Assembly: GCA_036560485.1 (NCBI GenBank)
Contig: DATBRC010000050.1
Location: 38,914-102,913, forward strand
Source of the DNA: DATBRC01 sp036560485
GTDB lineage: Bacteria > Pseudomonadota > Gammaproteobacteria > Burkholderiales > Burkholderiaceae_D
DNA: 64,000 nt
Direction: 5' to 3'
Position numbers and translations under genes: made by a program. Below are positions 63,268-64,000 of this stretch, piece after piece. Position 1 is the stretch's first letter. Every line of letters begins with the position of its first letter. The notes below the pieces were generated by a model, which saw only the letters and a list, made by a program, of their open reading frames with translations, was not told the origin of the DNA and made no database searches.

Positions 63268-63456
63268 ATGAAAAAGCTCATCGGCATTGTTGCTTTCATA
63301 TTGGCATCCAGCGCATTTGCACAAAGCGATGTACAAAAGAAGCATTCAACTCAACGCACTGAAAAACAGGCAGAGAGTGGCAAGAAGAAACATAAAAAGC
63401 ATCATCATCGCCACCATCATCACCATCGTAAAACCAATAACCAAAATACGAAGTAG
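63268..63456 (+). CDS. Small exported Lys/His-rich protein
   Basis: A 62-residue protein: signal peptide MKKLIGIVAFILASSAFA, then a tail of Lys, Gln and a His run (KHHHRHHHHHRK). The His stretch suggests metal binding in the periplasm. AGGGAACACA precedes the ATG. No family recognised. It is the second exported His-rich protein in the window. Confidence 0.65.
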   Translation: MKKLIGIVAFILASSAFAQSDVQKKHSTQRTEKQAESGKKKHKKHHHRHHHHHRKTNNQNTK

Positions 63457-63693
63457 CGATAGACATTCCCTTGGCGAGCATCCAGTTTCAGGATTGCGCA
63501 GGCAAGAGAATAAATATCTTATTTAAATGTAGTAATCGCGAGCTGATCTGACAGGATGTGTCAGATCATGAATGTCCGCTCCAGACCAAAGCAGCCAATT
63601 GGAAAATGAAAAGTGGACGTTTGGAAAGAGATCAACGCGGAGCTAACGGGCACCCTAAGGTGTCCGGGTTCAGCGCCAAGTGAAATTGGCTTT

Positions 63694-64000
63694 TCATACC
63701 GATTCACCAAATTTCAAAAGATTGCCATGTGGGTCGATCACGTAAAGCTCCTTCATTCCCCACTCTCGCACCACAGGCTCTTTTATATCCAGTCCATTCG
63801 ATACGAACTCCTGGTACAGCTTCTGAGTATTGGCACGTATATAGCAGGAGCTGTTTTCAGCAAGGTGACGGTCATCACCACACGGCCAAAAGTGAATTTC
63901 ACATCCATCACGGCTTACAATTGCATAGTTTGGATATCGGCCAACTTCCCTGAATCCAAGTTTTGCCGTGTAAAAATCAACTGACTGCTGCAAGTCTAGT
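63694..64000 (-). CDS. VOC superfamily protein, 5' end cut by window edge
   Basis: The frame runs off the right edge, so the start is missing. The visible part reads LQQSVDFYTAKLGFREVGRYPNYAIVSRDG and ends ELYVIDPHGNLLKFGE, typical of bleomycin-resistance-like VOC proteins. No ATG is seen inside the window; TTG at 63993 is a frame codon, not the real start. Confidence 0.85.
   Translation of the reverse strand, partial: LDLQQSVDFYTAKLGFREVGRYPNYAIVSRDGCEIHFWPCGDDRHLAENSSCYIRANTQKLYQEFVSNGLDIKEPVVREWGMKELYVIDPHGNLLKFGESV

Noticed and set aside
63395..63435. A CAT/CAC-rich tandem stretch as a DNA repeat
   Set aside because: It is the coding sequence of a histidine run in a small exported protein.

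Overview
The window looks like a chromosomal segment of a betaproteobacterium of the order Burkholderiales, most likely family Oxalobacteraceae (Herminiimonas/Janthinobacterium-like). The reasons are the holB-pilZ-tatD order at the left edge, moderate GC with AT-rich islands, a close relative of the Paucimonas PhaZ7 depolymerase, and several families of intergenic palindromic repeats. This assignment is inference from gene content. No rRNA, tRNA, insertion sequence, prophage or CRISPR array was found.

Region by region. 0-14.6 kb is mixed housekeeping and accessory: the end of holB, a PilZ protein, TatD nuclease, a copper-exporting ATPase, DbpA helicase, two cyclic-di-GMP enzymes, a pirin, a PhaZ7-type secreted esterase, an RsuA-like protein with an altered catalytic residue, a His-rich exported protein and CysK. 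14.9-33.9 kb is a type VI secretion system (T6SS) in two divergent operons. The leftward one is tssJ-tssK-tssL-vgrG followed by an AT-rich cargo module: a small unknown protein, a muramidase and a signal-peptide-bearing probable immunity protein. The rightward one is a TPR lipoprotein followed by tssB-tssC-hcp-tssE-tssF-tssG-clpV-tssA. All core genes are present except tssM/icmF; no PAAR gene is seen either. 34-44.4 kb holds a SEC-C/TPR/methyltransferase fusion, a spanin-like gene pair, a Gly/Ser-rich exported protein, a ricin-lectin enzyme, a HAF-repeat protein, a sorbosone-dehydrogenase-like protein and a BKACE enzyme. 44.6-54.9 kb has a third cyclic-di-GMP protein, a GNAT-type protein, an FtsH paralogue, the Cho endonuclease, an Xni-like exonuclease and small stress-type genes, ending with a Cys-rich copper-storage protein.

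55-63 kb is the most interesting part. It holds a parvulin-type isomerase followed by a 1019-residue exporter (two cyclic-nucleotide-binding domains, a C39 leader peptidase, an ABC transporter). Next come a sigma-54 activator and an FAD/Rieske oxidoreductase. On the opposite strand is a 68-codon gene whose product has a near-canonical double-glycine leader and whose upstream region carries a strong sigma-54 promoter match. I read this as a sigma-54-controlled system for making, trimming and exporting a cysteine-free peptide. The membrane-fusion partner is not in the window.

Palindromic repeats of three families sit in gene gaps; four of the eight copies lie between 54.9 and 60.9 kb, around the exporter and its regulator.
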